From: Asaia bogorensis
GTDB lineage: Bacteria; Pseudomonadota; Alphaproteobacteria; Acetobacterales; Acetobacteraceae
Direction: 5' to 3'
NCBI RefSeq assembly: GCF_900465345.1
Contig: NZ_UEGO01000030.1
Coordinates: forward strand, 1 to 64,000
Length of the DNA: 64,000 nt
Positions 8,343 through 16,850 of the stretch are shown in pieces. The notes below the pieces were generated by a model. That model was not told the origin of the DNA. It did not search any database and worked only from the letters and a program-made list of their open reading frames with translations. The translations under genes were made by a program, and so were the position numbers. The number at the start of each line of letters is the position of its first letter. Positions within the stretch are counted from its first letter, which is position 1.

Positions 8343-8837
8343 ATGCGTTACGGCTATGTCCGTGTTTCAACCAACGAGCAGAACCTCACCCGATGGCGTG
8401 CGGCACTTACGTTCGTCGGGTGCAACCGTATGGACGAGGAAGTGGAGAACGCTGCAAAGGTCCACCGTTGCCTCGACCGCGCTCGCAGACCGGCTGAACG
8501 ATGACAACAAGTGATTGTATCCGAGCTACACATGCCAGGTCGTAGCAAAGGAGAAGCCGTGTTGTTGGTGCATGAGCTCTTCGCGTGCGACCTAGAACTC
8601 CACGTCGTCTCTCGACGTCGCGACGATCGAATGATTGCGGATATCCTCGCCAGCCTCGCCAAGCATGAACGGCACCGACTTGATGAGCGCCAACTCATGC
8701 GGACATGGACAGCGACGTCACCCGATCCCCCGCGTCGCGACATGGAGGCAATGTTCACTCGTGCCGCGATCAAGACATGCGGTACTGAGGGAGGAAGTCC
8801 CACTACCCGTGCTATGGACATTGAGGCACATTCATGA
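8343..8837 (+). pseudogene. decayed serine recombinase (resolvase/invertase family)
   Basis: The ATG at 8343 opens with RYGYVRVSTNEQNL, the N-terminal catalytic motif of small serine recombinases (Pin/Hin/TnpR type; the S of VS is the nucleophile). The frame stops after about 53 codons. It resumes in another frame with LLVHELFACDLELHVVSRR and MIADILASLAKHERHRLDERQ, equivalent to the family's LVEEL... and F.MLA.LAEFER blocks. The conserved RLGRS-type region between these parts is missing or scrambled. The reading frame runs a few bases into the start of the GT2 gene. Sequence around it looks locally scrambled compared with the neighbouring genes. Confidence 0.65.
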
Positions 8838-10414
8838 AAGCCGGGCTGCTGAGGCTAGTTATCTACCTAGACGCCGCACGTCTTTCGCCTAGATTATGGT
8901 TGACTGCCCTTTGGTGGCGCGTGCTAGGCAAGCGGGTGCGTTCACGTGCGCAATTTGCTGCGCTGCTGAGTAATTCCCCTCATGCCTACCGCTTGTGGCT
9001 ATGTAAGGAGCCGGCCGTAGAAGGACTAGGCGAAAGCCTTGCAAATTCCAGCATCGTAGCAGTCGTGAGCGAAGGATCGGGTCGCGATGCGACGTTACGC
9101 AGCCTTGAGCGTGAAGGCATTTCGCTTATGCCTACAGATCCATCTAAAGCAGGAGGGGGCGGCTCGGTGTGGCTGTTGTGGCTCGGGGCCGGAGACGAGC
9201 TGGCATTGGGGGCCGGTACAGCTTACCGCGCTGCCGTGGCTAAAAAGCCTGCTGCGCGTGTGATATATGCCGATGACGATGCGCTGGCTGCAAACGGGTG
9301 CCGCGCGTATCCACACTTCAAGCCGAGATGGAACTCCGAGCTACTGCGCCACCACGATTACGTGACTGGTGCTGCTATCTTTCAAGTCGACCCGACCTGG
9401 CTTAGTCGAGTGCTAACGGATAGCGCGCTGGTGTCGATGATTGCAAAGCTGGTCACCAGCACAGCGCCACAAGAAGTACTGCACCTACCTTATATCCTGC
9501 ATCATCGCAGCACCCGCCCGGCCCCTCAAGTTCCAGTAGCACTTTCAACAGTGCCCGATCCGTGTAGGGAGCGACCTCTACCTAAGGTCAGCATCATTGT
9601 TCCTACGCGCAACCGGCTAGACCTGCTGCGCACCTGTATTGAAGGCCTTAAGCGCACGAACTATCCAGTGATGGAAGTAATCATTGTGGACAACGGCAGC
9701 GATGATTTGGCGACGCTTGAATATCTTGCCGCACTTGATCCAGTGATCTTCCAGATCCTGCGCGACGACGGGCCATTCAACTTCTCCCGCCTGAACAATC
9801 GCGCGGCACGAGCAGCGACCGGTGAGCTACTGTGCTTGCTCAACAATGACATAGAAATATTGGACCCGGACTGGCTTATGATTATGGCTCGCCAAGCGCT
9901 GCGACCCGACGTGGGGGCGGTAGGCGCGTGCCTGCTTTATCCCGACGGACGCATTCAGCATGCGGGCGTGATACTGGGCATTTGCGGCGGGGCAGCGCAT
10001 GCTCATCGCCTGCTACGTCCAGAGTCCAATGGCTATTTTCGTCGCCACGCCTTACCGCAATTCGTCTCCGCCGTCACTGCCGCTTGCCTAGTCGTGCGAC
10101 GTACGAGCTTCGAGGCCGTGGGAGGGCTGGACGAAGAAAGTTTTGCCGTTGCTTTCAACGATGTGGATCTGTGCATGCGGCTCAACCAACAAGGCTGGCA
10201 GTCTCTGTACGAACCCCGAGCTGTGCTAATTCATCACGAGTCCGTATCTCGCGGGTTTGACCGCGATGCGCTAGGCGCGGCAAGGCTGATGGGCGAACTA
10301 GCTGCGCTCAAGCTACGCTGGGGGACGGGAGACATGGATCGGCAAGTCGATCCTTTCCATCATTTGCAACTTAGCCGCTACAGCGAGCGTTTTGTGATCC
10401 GCATCAATGGATAA
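8834..10414 (+). CDS. glycosyltransferase family 2 with degenerate N-terminal module
   Basis: 526-aa inverting GT-A glycosyltransferase, probably for capsule or other surface glycan assembly. The intact GT2 domain covers about residues 245-480. It opens with PKVSIIVPTRNRLDLL, then has VIIVDNGSDD, LCLLNNDIEILDPDWL (the metal-binding acidic cluster) and FNDVDLCMRLNQQGW. Residues 130-185 (VIYADDDALAANG...PHFKPRWNSELL) match the second half of another GT2 module of the kind seen in tandem GT2 proteins; its N-terminal half is not recognisable. The gene overlaps the DUF5672 gene by 8 bp. Codon choice (many CTA, TAG-rich context) looks unlike the flanking kps genes, which suggests separate acquisition. 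Confidence 0.85.
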   Translation: MKAGLLRLVIYLDAARLSPRLWLTALWWRVLGKRVRSRAQFAALLSNSPHAYRLWLCKEPAVEGLGESLANSSIVAVVSEGSGRDATLRSLEREGISLMPTDPSKAGGGGSVWLLWLGAGDELALGAGTAYRAAVAKKPAARVIYADDDALAANGCRAYPHFKPRWNSELLRHHDYVTGAAIFQVDPTWLSRVLTDSALVSMIAKLVTSTAPQEVLHLPYILHHRSTRPAPQVPVALSTVPDPCRERPLPKVSIIVPTRNRLDLLRTCIEGLKRTNYPVMEVIIVDNGSDDLATLEYLAALDPVIFQILRDDGPFNFSRLNNRAARAATGELLCLLNNDIEILDPDWLMIMARQALRPDVGAVGACLLYPDGRIQHAGVILGICGGAAHAHRLLRPESNGYFRRHALPQFVSAVTAACLVVRRTSFEAVGGLDEESFAVAFNDVDLCMRLNQQGWQSLYEPRAVLIHHESVSRGFDRDALGAARLMGELAALKLRWGTGDMDRQVDPFHHLQLSRYSERFVIRING

Positions 10415-11216
10415 GACAAAAGCCGTTGATGCCGCGCATCTATACTGTGCAAACGCGCGATTGCATCTATCACAGGTGACGCTTTGCGCGGTGACATCGG
10501 TGAATGTGGCAGCTACCTTGCGTGCGCTGGAAACATCACTACGCCAAGTCCGCTTCGGGGCTTGTAGACTGTTTACCGATATCTCAGTAAGCCCGGCGCA
10601 CCCCGAGATTGAAGTGATACCGATAGTTCCGCTGCGTTCATCTGCCGCGTACTCCAATTTCATGCTGACAAGACTCGTCGATCATGTCGAAACCACGCAT
10701 TGCCTTGTGACGCAATGGGATGGGCACTTGCTTAATGCGGGGCGTTGGCAGGCAGCATTTCTAGATTACGATTATGTCGGCGCTAGCTGGCCACAGTTCG
10801 ATGATGAGCATGATGTCGGTAACGGCGGTTTTTCTCTAAGAAGTCGACGCTTGATGGAACTGTGCCGCGATCCCGCCTTCGTGCCCGTCCACCCAGAAGA
10901 CATGGCGATCGGGCGACGCAACCGCACTTGGTTGGAAGGGCAGGGCATACGCTTTGCCCCACGTGATTTAGCCGATGCCTTCGCGGCGGAGCGCACGGGT
11001 GATCCGCAAAAAACCTTCGGCTATCACGGAGTCTGGAACATGCCCCGTGCGATCGGGCCTGAAGCGTTCTGGCAAGTCTATAGCCAGCTTGATGAACGCG
11101 GCACACTCAGGCGGGATTTCGCCAGCCTACTGCGCGATATGACGCGGGGGGCCGGCGGCGTCCTACGCGCAGGCCGGATGATCGCCGACAGGTATCTAGG
11201 GCCTTTTAGGCCTTGA
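10407..11216 (+). CDS. DUF5672-family, glycosyltransferase-like protein
   Basis: 269 aa. The stretch HCLVTQWDGHLLNAGRWQAAFLDYDYVGASWPQF, then VGNGGFSLRSRRLME, is characteristic of DUF5672 proteins, which occur in polysaccharide loci and are thought to be glycosyltransferases (the QWDG acidic pair could bind a metal). It is translationally coupled to the upstream GT2 gene (ATG at 10407 inside that gene's end). The last codons (LGPFRP and the stop) lie in sequence shared with the left end of IS5-type relics, so the original 3' end has probably been replaced by IS DNA. Sugar specificity is unknown. Confidence 0.75.
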   Translation: MDKTKAVDAAHLYCANARLHLSQVTLCAVTSVNVAATLRALETSLRQVRFGACRLFTDISVSPAHPEIEVIPIVPLRSSAAYSNFMLTRLVDHVETTHCLVTQWDGHLLNAGRWQAAFLDYDYVGASWPQFDDEHDVGNGGFSLRSRRLMELCRDPAFVPVHPEDMAIGRRNRTWLEGQGIRFAPRDLADAFAAERTGDPQKTFGYHGVWNMPRAIGPEAFWQVYSQLDERGTLRRDFASLLRDMTRGAGGVLRAGRMIADRYLGPFRP

Positions 11217-12019
11217 AGATGTAGTGGGTCTGCATGGCTCTTTATGACGAGCATGATACAGTCTTCAACTTCTGATGATGCGCGGTGGGTCTGGGAGCCT
11301 TGGGTAGTAACTGTGCGATCCAAAGGCAAAACACGGCCCTACAATCTGAGCCTGACGGTATCAGCGATCTTATAACGCCATCGAAACGGCGCCCTCTTTC
11401 TTCGGCGTTCGGCCCTTGATGGACTGCTGCTCAACCTTTCATCCGCTGAGCGAAGCTCAGTGTATGGGAGGCAGTCTTCGAAAGGGCGAAGGACCGGGAT
11501 GCAGCCCCGAGCTTGGTCTTGTTCGAGGGTACGAACATCAGGGCACACCACTATGCGGCAAGAGCCGCTACCAGGGGGGCTTCTTCAAAAAGGCTGGAGC
11601 AATTGTCAAGCACCCAGCCGCTCGTGCGGAGGCTTTGGTAGCACGGTCTGCGTAGCGGCTGGCGGACGAGGAAAAGCTCTGTCCTTCATCCTGACCCCGG
11701 GGCAGGCGCACGAACTGCCGTCTGCCATGGCACTCCTGAACGCATTGCCGGGTGTGCCGCGCCATGCCGTTTAGGACCGGGAATATGCCTCGAACCGATC
11801 GCGTGAGGATTTGTGGAGCAGAGGCTCGAAACCCGTCATTCCGATCAAATGAAATGGGCCGTCCCTTTCGTGCCCCAAATGTGCCTATCAACACCGCATC
11901 TGGTCGAACATTTTAGGGCTCGGCTCGGAGAGCGCAGAGACATTATCACTTGATACGGGAAAACCGCCTCTTCCTCCTTCTCCGTGATCGCTGCCGCCGC
12001 AGGACACATCAAGGCCTAA
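11201..12019 (+). mobile_element. degenerate IS5-family element, interrupted at its end by a second IS
   Basis: Plus-strand translation gives an IS5-family transposase in pieces: MTSMIQSSTSDDARWVWEPW from 11247, LTVSAIL-stop-RHRNGA, FEGTNIRAHHYAARAA (first D replaced by E), FGSTVCVAA, LSFILTPGQAHELPSAMAL, and a C-terminal YGKTASSSFSVIAAAAGHIKA ending in TAA at 12017-12019. Several stops and frame changes make it dead. It is the same type as the relics at 598-727 and 6649-7470. A younger IS begins at 12020, right after its stop codon. Confidence 0.7.
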
Positions 12020-12903
12020 GGGCCTGTTTGGAAATTCACGGGAGGCATTTCTGCGGGTGAGATTGGCGCCCATGGCGACGAGGATCACGGCCTGTAAGAC
12101 GTCGATACGACGCTCATAATCACGCACGAGACGTCGCCAGCGGGTCATCCAGCCAAAGGTCCGCTCCACGACCCATCATGCGGGGTAGTATCTCGAAGCC
12201 CTTCGCGCCGTCCCGGCGTCGGATGACTTCGACGACGAAGTCCAGATAAGTCGCCTTGTCCATCGACTGGAGCCGGTCTTCAGCCGCCGTCGGCAAACAG
12301 GTGCTTCACCCAGGGCTAGCGCTTGTGGATCGCATCTAGAATCATCTGCGCATCTGCGCTGTCGGAGATGTCGGCCGGGGCAGATTGACCATCAGCAGAC
12401 GTCCGTCTGTATCCACGGCAATATGCCGCTTGCGCCCGACGACCTTCTTGCCGGCGTCATAACCTCTTGTTTGCGCACGCGGTGCCTTGATGCTCTGGCT
12501 GTCGATCACCCCGGCGGTCGGACTTGTCTCGCGGCCTGACCGCTTCCAAGCGAGCATTAGTTCGACGTCATGGATAGTCTGAAACAGAAACCGCCGGGCC
12601 AGCTCCCGAAACCAGCCATAGACCGTGCGCCAGTGGTCGAAATGGATCGGCAACATCCGCCAGCCACAGCCCGAGCGGACCAGGTAGCGCATCGCGTTGA
12701 TCACCCCGCGAGATTCGATCTCGCGTGGACGGCCCATGCGCCCCGGTTCGAGCATCAGCGGTGCGATCCGCTCCCATTCCTCGTCCATCATGTCCGACGG
12801 ATAGCGCCCCGTCTTGCTGGCGCTCTAGGCCATTCGGGCCCTCTGCTCTGGTGTTCACATCCAGAGCTTGAATCACATCTGCTCCAACTTTCCAAACAGG
12901 CTC
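12020..12903 (-). mobile_element. IS5-family element with readable ends, TAA target duplication and dead transposase
   Basis: The 18-bp terminal inverted repeats are GGGCCTGTTTGGAAATTC at 12020-12037 and, read inward, GAGCCTGTTTGGAAAGTT at 12903-12886, with 15 of 18 matching. The element is 884 bp, flanked by TAA at 12017-12019 and 12904-12906, a 3-bp duplication expected for IS5-type elements. The minus-strand transposase starts MA, then an in-frame TAG, then SASKTGRYPSDMMDEEWERIAPLML. TAGVIDSQSIKAPRA holds the first D. After 12342 the frame breaks, later giving DKATYLDFVVEVIRRRDGAKGFE and VERTFGWMTRWRRLVRDYERR. It cannot make an intact transposase without readthrough and frame correction. 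Confidence 0.85.
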
Positions 12904-12959
12904 TAACAAAGAATAAAACTTATATGGGAAATCGTTGTTAATATGAAATTAGTAGCCTA

Positions 12960-13775
12960 TTAGGTAATGTGAATATATTTTTTCACCCTGAGAGTTAATG
13001 ACGTTCCTATCAAGATGAGCAGGAAGTTTATCCATATACTATAAAAAATATCATAATGTGCATGTGCGTTATAACCAAATTGGCCCGCGCGGATCATTTC
13101 AATGCTGTCAACGCTTGGAGATAGTAGGAGTATCCACCTGTAATGAGGGGGAACCCAATCAACCATCATGAAGGCACCAGACAAAGGCAGAGATAGATAT
13201 GAAATCACATTGATCGATTTTTCGAACATTTCACTTCGCTGTGTTAAAGGAGCGACAATCAAAGAGGTAGCTAAGCAGAATAACATTTGAAATGCTAAAC
13301 CCATGTATAAAAGCGAGTAATTTTTTGGAGAGTCCATAAATCCGAAGATAATTGCGATACCAGCCACAAACAAACCGGCACAAATGGTGCCCATTATTTC
13401 CAAAATAACCCTTGCCATTATGATATCGAACGGTGTCACTTGTCTATGAAACAGGAGGCTTCCATTAGCTTCAAACGCTAGTACCGAACGGGAGATACAG
13501 TGTCGCCACATGGTTAGGGGCACATATCCGGTAATAACAATCGCGGTGGTTGGCAAACCATGCTCGTGCGTTGGTCGTATAGCGCTCCAGGCAATCGCAA
13601 CACCTGCACAGAACAAAATTGGCTCGCCAATAATCCACAAGAAACCCAACCCATGCCGACCAAAGCGAGTATGCAGTTCACGCATCATCAATGCGCCAAT
13701 CACGCGGCATTGCAACGAAAACAGGGAGAGCAAAGACTGTGATTTCATGTCGGTCTGGACACTTTTCTGAAACAT
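12960..13775 (-). CDS. kpsM: capsule polysaccharide ABC transporter permease
   Basis: 271-aa ABC-2 type permease with six predicted membrane segments, the channel that moves lipid-linked capsule polymer across the inner membrane with KpsT. Typical family stretches are REL(H)TRFGRHGLGFLWIIGEPIL in the N-terminus and LPLSGAFMMVDWVPPHYRWILLLSPSVDSIEMIRAGQFG near the C-terminus, very similar in layout to KpsM/BexB. Length matches KpsM (about 258 aa). Its usual partner kpsT is 4.3 kb away, with IS debris, a hydroxylase gene and kpsD in between. The coding sequence looks AT-richer than the right part of the window. It is expected to work with kpsT, kpsE and kpsD listed here. Confidence 0.85.
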   Translation of the reverse strand: MFQKSVQTDMKSQSLLSLFSLQCRVIGALMMRELHTRFGRHGLGFLWIIGEPILFCAGVAIAWSAIRPTHEHGLPTTAIVITGYVPLTMWRHCISRSVLAFEANGSLLFHRQVTPFDIIMARVILEIMGTICAGLFVAGIAIIFGFMDSPKNYSLLYMGLAFQMLFCLATSLIVAPLTQRSEMFEKSINVISYLSLPLSGAFMMVDWVPPHYRWILLLSPSVDSIEMIRAGQFGYNAHAHYDIFYSIWINFLLILIGTSLTLRVKKYIHIT

Positions 13776-14099
13776 GACAAGCTGTTGGTTTCTGGCATGG
13801 TAGCTACGTCACAAACGCACTGATAGAGGTCTTGTGGTACGACAATATGACTATTTGACCAAGACAAAACACCTTCGGTATTGTAATGGCGCACGATAAA
13901 CGACGTGCTTCGCTCTGCACAGGTTTCCTGAATAGATATGTGCTCGGTTGGTGGATATTACTGCGGTCATATGGCAGGATTGAAGAGCCGTTAATCGATT
14001 TGCCGTGGTTATGATTTTAGGCTTTGGGTTGATCTAATCGACGACTCTTTGAATCGCTTATGATCTGTGTTTTGAGCAGATCGGGGACTTCTGTCCTAC
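13776..14099. other. non-coding stretch upstream of kpsM
   Basis: No open frame with recognisable protein similarity on either strand, and no clear promoter or terminator. It lies between the kpsM start and the edge of the next IS relic and may carry the kpsM promoter. Confidence 0.4.
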
Positions 14100-14430
14100 T
14101 GGAGGGCATGGTTCCATCGTCCAGCCGGTTTGCTTTGATGAGCTTCAGTGTCCAGCGCGCATGACGTTCTTGATGCGACAGCTTTGCCGGCTTGTCCTGC
14201 CAGTAGAGTTTTGCACATCAGCACCAGATCAAATGGCGGCCCCCCGATGTTGCTGTCGTCTGAATTGGTCGGAGCCTGCTCCAGCTCAGGGCATAATACC
14301 CCAAGACCCGAAAACCGGGAAAGCACTTCGAGTTGATCACCAGGCACGCTCGGTCGAGCAAACCGCTCTCTAACATCACAGAAACTAAGCCACTTCCTCT
14401 TCCTTTTCCATGATCCCCAATCAACGCGAG
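14100..14430 (-). mobile_element. IS5-group transposase N-terminal fragment
   Basis: Minus-strand translation switches between two frames. One gives GHGKGRGSGLVSVMLESGLLD; the other gives PGDQLEVLSRFSGLGVLCPELEQ followed by GGPPFDLVLMCKTLLAGQAG. The latter corresponds to the G.PPFD.VLMFK.L..Q block near the N-terminus of IS5-group transposases. The catalytic core is absent. Only a decayed fragment remains, and I could not identify its ends. Confidence 0.5.
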
Positions 14431-14520
14431 AGAAATGGAATCAAAGAGAATTGGTCAGGGCTAAGAGGTTTTTCCCGAGCCTCTTGAGTATCTGACCTCT
14501 CAGGAAAACTTATGAAAATT

Positions 14521-14661
14521 TCAATGTAATTTCATGTCATTATGTAACCACGCCGGGTGAATGCCTGCCTCTCTGGAGGCTTCTTTTAAAGTCGCCTCGT
14601 ATAAGGCAATGCCCTTACCGCCAGGGCTTCCGGTACCGCGGGTATCAAGTCCAGTCCGCAT
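14521..14661 (-). CDS. possible 46-aa ORF downstream of the hydroxylase
   Basis: An ATG six bases past the hydroxylase stop opens a 46-codon frame (MRTGLDTRGTGSPGGKGIAL at its start, MKLH at its end). It could be translated by reinitiation after the hydroxylase. It has no convincing ribosome binding site, no recognised family and no membrane segment. It may be chance, or the remains of a longer gene. Reported only because the stretch otherwise holds nothing. Confidence 0.2.
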   Translation of the reverse strand: MRTGLDTRGTGSPGGKGIALYEATLKEASREAGIHPAWLHNDMKLH

Positions 14662-14666
14662 TGATG

Positions 14667-15248
14667 TCAGGGTGAGCGTCCGGTCTTAGTGTGAAAAATC
14701 CGATCCCAGACATCGTTGCTTACCGCGAAATTCTTTTCTGGTGTTGCGTAGTGATGAATAAGGTGGTGACGACGTAGCTTGCGAAGAATGCCCCGTTTAG
14801 GCCGATACTGATGACAGGCGTAGTGAACAAGATCGTAGGCAATGTAGCCCGCAAGAAAGCCAAGGAAAAATGTGCTGCCGCCATGGCCCCCTAAAAGATG
14901 CGCCAAGCCCCAGAGCAAACCTGCAAAAGGAAGGCTGACGGATAGCGGCATCATGTTACGGAGCTTCTCTTCCGGTTCTTCATGATGGTTGCCATGAATC
15001 AGGTAGATAAATCGCTTGCCAACCTCATGGGAAACATTGAGGTGGAAAAGGAAACGATGTCCCAGATATTCAAAAAACGACCACGAAATAAGACCCATAA
15101 GGAATAGAGCTATAAACGGGGCCACCGTCATAGGCACGCAATCCAGGAAGACAAGGAAGAATATGACGACCCAAACCGGGATAAAAACTGACAACGGCAT
15201 ATATGTAAGCCGTTCCAGCCAGTCATTTCTGAAAAGCCTCAATGACAC
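14667..15248 (-). CDS. fatty-acid hydroxylase (sterol desaturase superfamily)
   Basis: 193-aa integral membrane di-iron enzyme. The eight-histidine pattern of the FA_hydroxylase family is complete: HRFLFH near residue 65, HGNHHEEPEEKLRNMMP near 85, HYACHQYRPKRG near 147, and RRHHLIHHY near 163. Hydrophobic segments lie at about 15-55 and 105-140. Compact relatives of this kind introduce a 2-hydroxyl on fatty acyl chains of lipids or sphingolipids. 2-hydroxy fatty acids are known components of acetic acid bacteria. Here it sits alone between IS remnants inside the capsule island, separating kpsM from kpsT. Substrate and any link to capsule anchoring are inference. Confidence 0.75.
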   Translation of the reverse strand: MSLRLFRNDWLERLTYMPLSVFIPVWVVIFFLVFLDCVPMTVAPFIALFLMGLISWSFFEYLGHRFLFHLNVSHEVGKRFIYLIHGNHHEEPEEKLRNMMPLSVSLPFAGLLWGLAHLLGGHGGSTFFLGFLAGYIAYDLVHYACHQYRPKRGILRKLRRHHLIHHYATPEKNFAVSNDVWDRIFHTKTGRSP

Positions 15249-15639
15249 TCGGCAGAATTCCCCTGCAATCTTCGTTGTCTGTGCTGAATTTCCTCTTTTT
15301 TCGGAAAACAGAACGCATTGATCTGTGCGAGCATATCAATCTTCCCGTCACACGCACATTAGTTTATATGCTCCCTTTTCCGCCTTCAGTCAAAAGGAGA
15401 GTTGCGGTTTTTCTACGGCTTAGGGTTGATGCGATGAAAAGTGTCTTGGGGGGATGGCCCCGAGACACTAGACTCAGGACTCGTAGTCAGAATATGACGG
15501 CTGCGGCGAGGCGCTGGCTGAGAAGAAGACGGTCGGGCATCTGTCCTAGCGGGTTGCGATATGCGATTACGGCGTTTACATTTCTCAGATTACAAAGCCA
15601 CAGACACCCTGCTGATGTTGCCTGTTCCAAACGCGAGGG
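15249..15639. other. stretch without a recognisable gene
   Basis: It lies between the hydroxylase start and an IS5-family relic. Short frames exist but show no family signature, biased codon use or ribosome binding site. The first 100 bp may hold the hydroxylase promoter; the remainder looks like scrambled mobile-element debris. Confidence 0.4.
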
Positions 15640-15893
15640 CGATGCTGGCTGAGCGGGCTATGACAGCGACTGTTTTCGTCAGGCGCTTCTGATCCATTCG
15701 ATCCTGCCGGTGTTCCTTCACGCGAAGGCCGTAAGGCTCCTCAGCAAACAGACTGGCAACGCTATCGGGACCGAGATCGTATCGAGCGGATGTTCAACAG
15801 GCTCAAGCAGATGCGTCGTATCGCAACCCGCTACGATAAGACCGCCCTCTCTTTCGTGAGTTTCCTCAGCCTCGCCGCCGCAAGACATTGAAT
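15640..15893 (+). mobile_element. IS5-family (IS427-like) transposase C-terminal fragment
   Basis: After a one-base frame break, the plus strand reads SREGRKAPQQTDWQRYRDR then DRIERMFNRLKQMRRIATRY, then DKTALSFVSFLSLAAARH and a stop. This is the well-known R.RIE.MF.RLK...R.ATRYDK.A.SF...L.LAAA end of IS427-group transposases, containing the catalytic E. The N-terminal half is missing. It is abutted on the right by the inverted deletion-derivative element starting at 15919. Confidence 0.7.
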
Positions 15894-15918
15894 CAGATCT
15901 TCCGTCAACGTGACCTAG

Positions 15919-16686
15919 AGGTGGCTTTGTTCGTTTGGACAGTCTTACGGGCCTGATGAGTTGTAGCCGATTATTGTTATGCTGCCATGGTAGAACCTCG
16001 CGGGTTGCCCAGTCCATGATCGCCATGAGGCAGAGGAAGGCCTTCCGCCTCGGGATGCAGGTAACGTCGAAGCACCACACCTGATTGGGGGGGGGGGCGG
16101 CCACCAGATCCCGTAGCAGATAGGGACATTTTCGATGTGCTGGATGCGGCACGTCCGAACGTGGCCGCTGGTAAATCGCCCGCAGCCCCATCGTCGCAAT
16201 CAGCCGACGGACGCGCTTGTGCCCGACATGTTTGCCGCGCCTATGAGGATGCCGGGTCATCTACCGCAACCCGGGATAAGGTATCTCAAGAAACTGCGCG
16301 TTGATCAGCCGCGACGGCGCGAGGTTCGTATCGCCCTCCAAGACGGATCTCTGAGCACGCACGACCGCGTGGAGGCATCTCGCAAAAAATCCCGTTCCAA
16401 CTGAGCCTGTCCAGTTTAGGCGTGAAGCTTTTCCACCTCGACCGGACTGGCACAGGCTTCGGGCGTCTGCTCGCCTAAGAAAGGCACTGTCATCCCTTCG
16501 ACCACCCGACGCTTCCACTGCGCGATCAACGTCTGATGCACACCGCGCTTTGACGACAACTCCGTTAGGGTCAACTCGTGCCGGATCACCACCATCGCGA
16601 GCCAAGACCTTAACTTCCCCGTACACCTCTCCCGTGTAACTTTGCCCATAAACCTGCCCTCACTCAGGCCAGTCTATAGCTTCATC
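15919..16686 (-). mobile_element. IS3-family deletion derivative, copy 2
   Basis: Inverted counterpart of 7471-8127, but with its left end preserved (near 16686, reading TGAAGCTATAGACTGG inward). OrfA is intact on the minus strand at 16416-16649 (77 aa, helix-turn-helix type: LTLTELSSKRGVHQTLIAQW). OrfB carries the same TAG ahead of MTRHPHRRG. Its poly-C tract (11 Cs here, at 16087-16097) leaves the frame open, so VAAPPPNQVWCFDVTCIPR is continuous. The same junction after ATREVLPW removes the rest of the catalytic core. It cannot move itself but could be moved in trans if its ends are recognised. Confidence 0.8.
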
Positions 16687-16850
16687 CCCTCTCCAAAAAA
16701 TAGGGGCCAGCACTTAATAATACCCTTTGCAAGGAATTGACTGAAGCAGGATATCGTCAAGCGCAAAAATCTAGCATGATGTCCTACCAACAACGCCTTG
16801 CCGCGATGTACGCCTCCACTCTATCGACCACCAGAGAGATATAAATCTTA

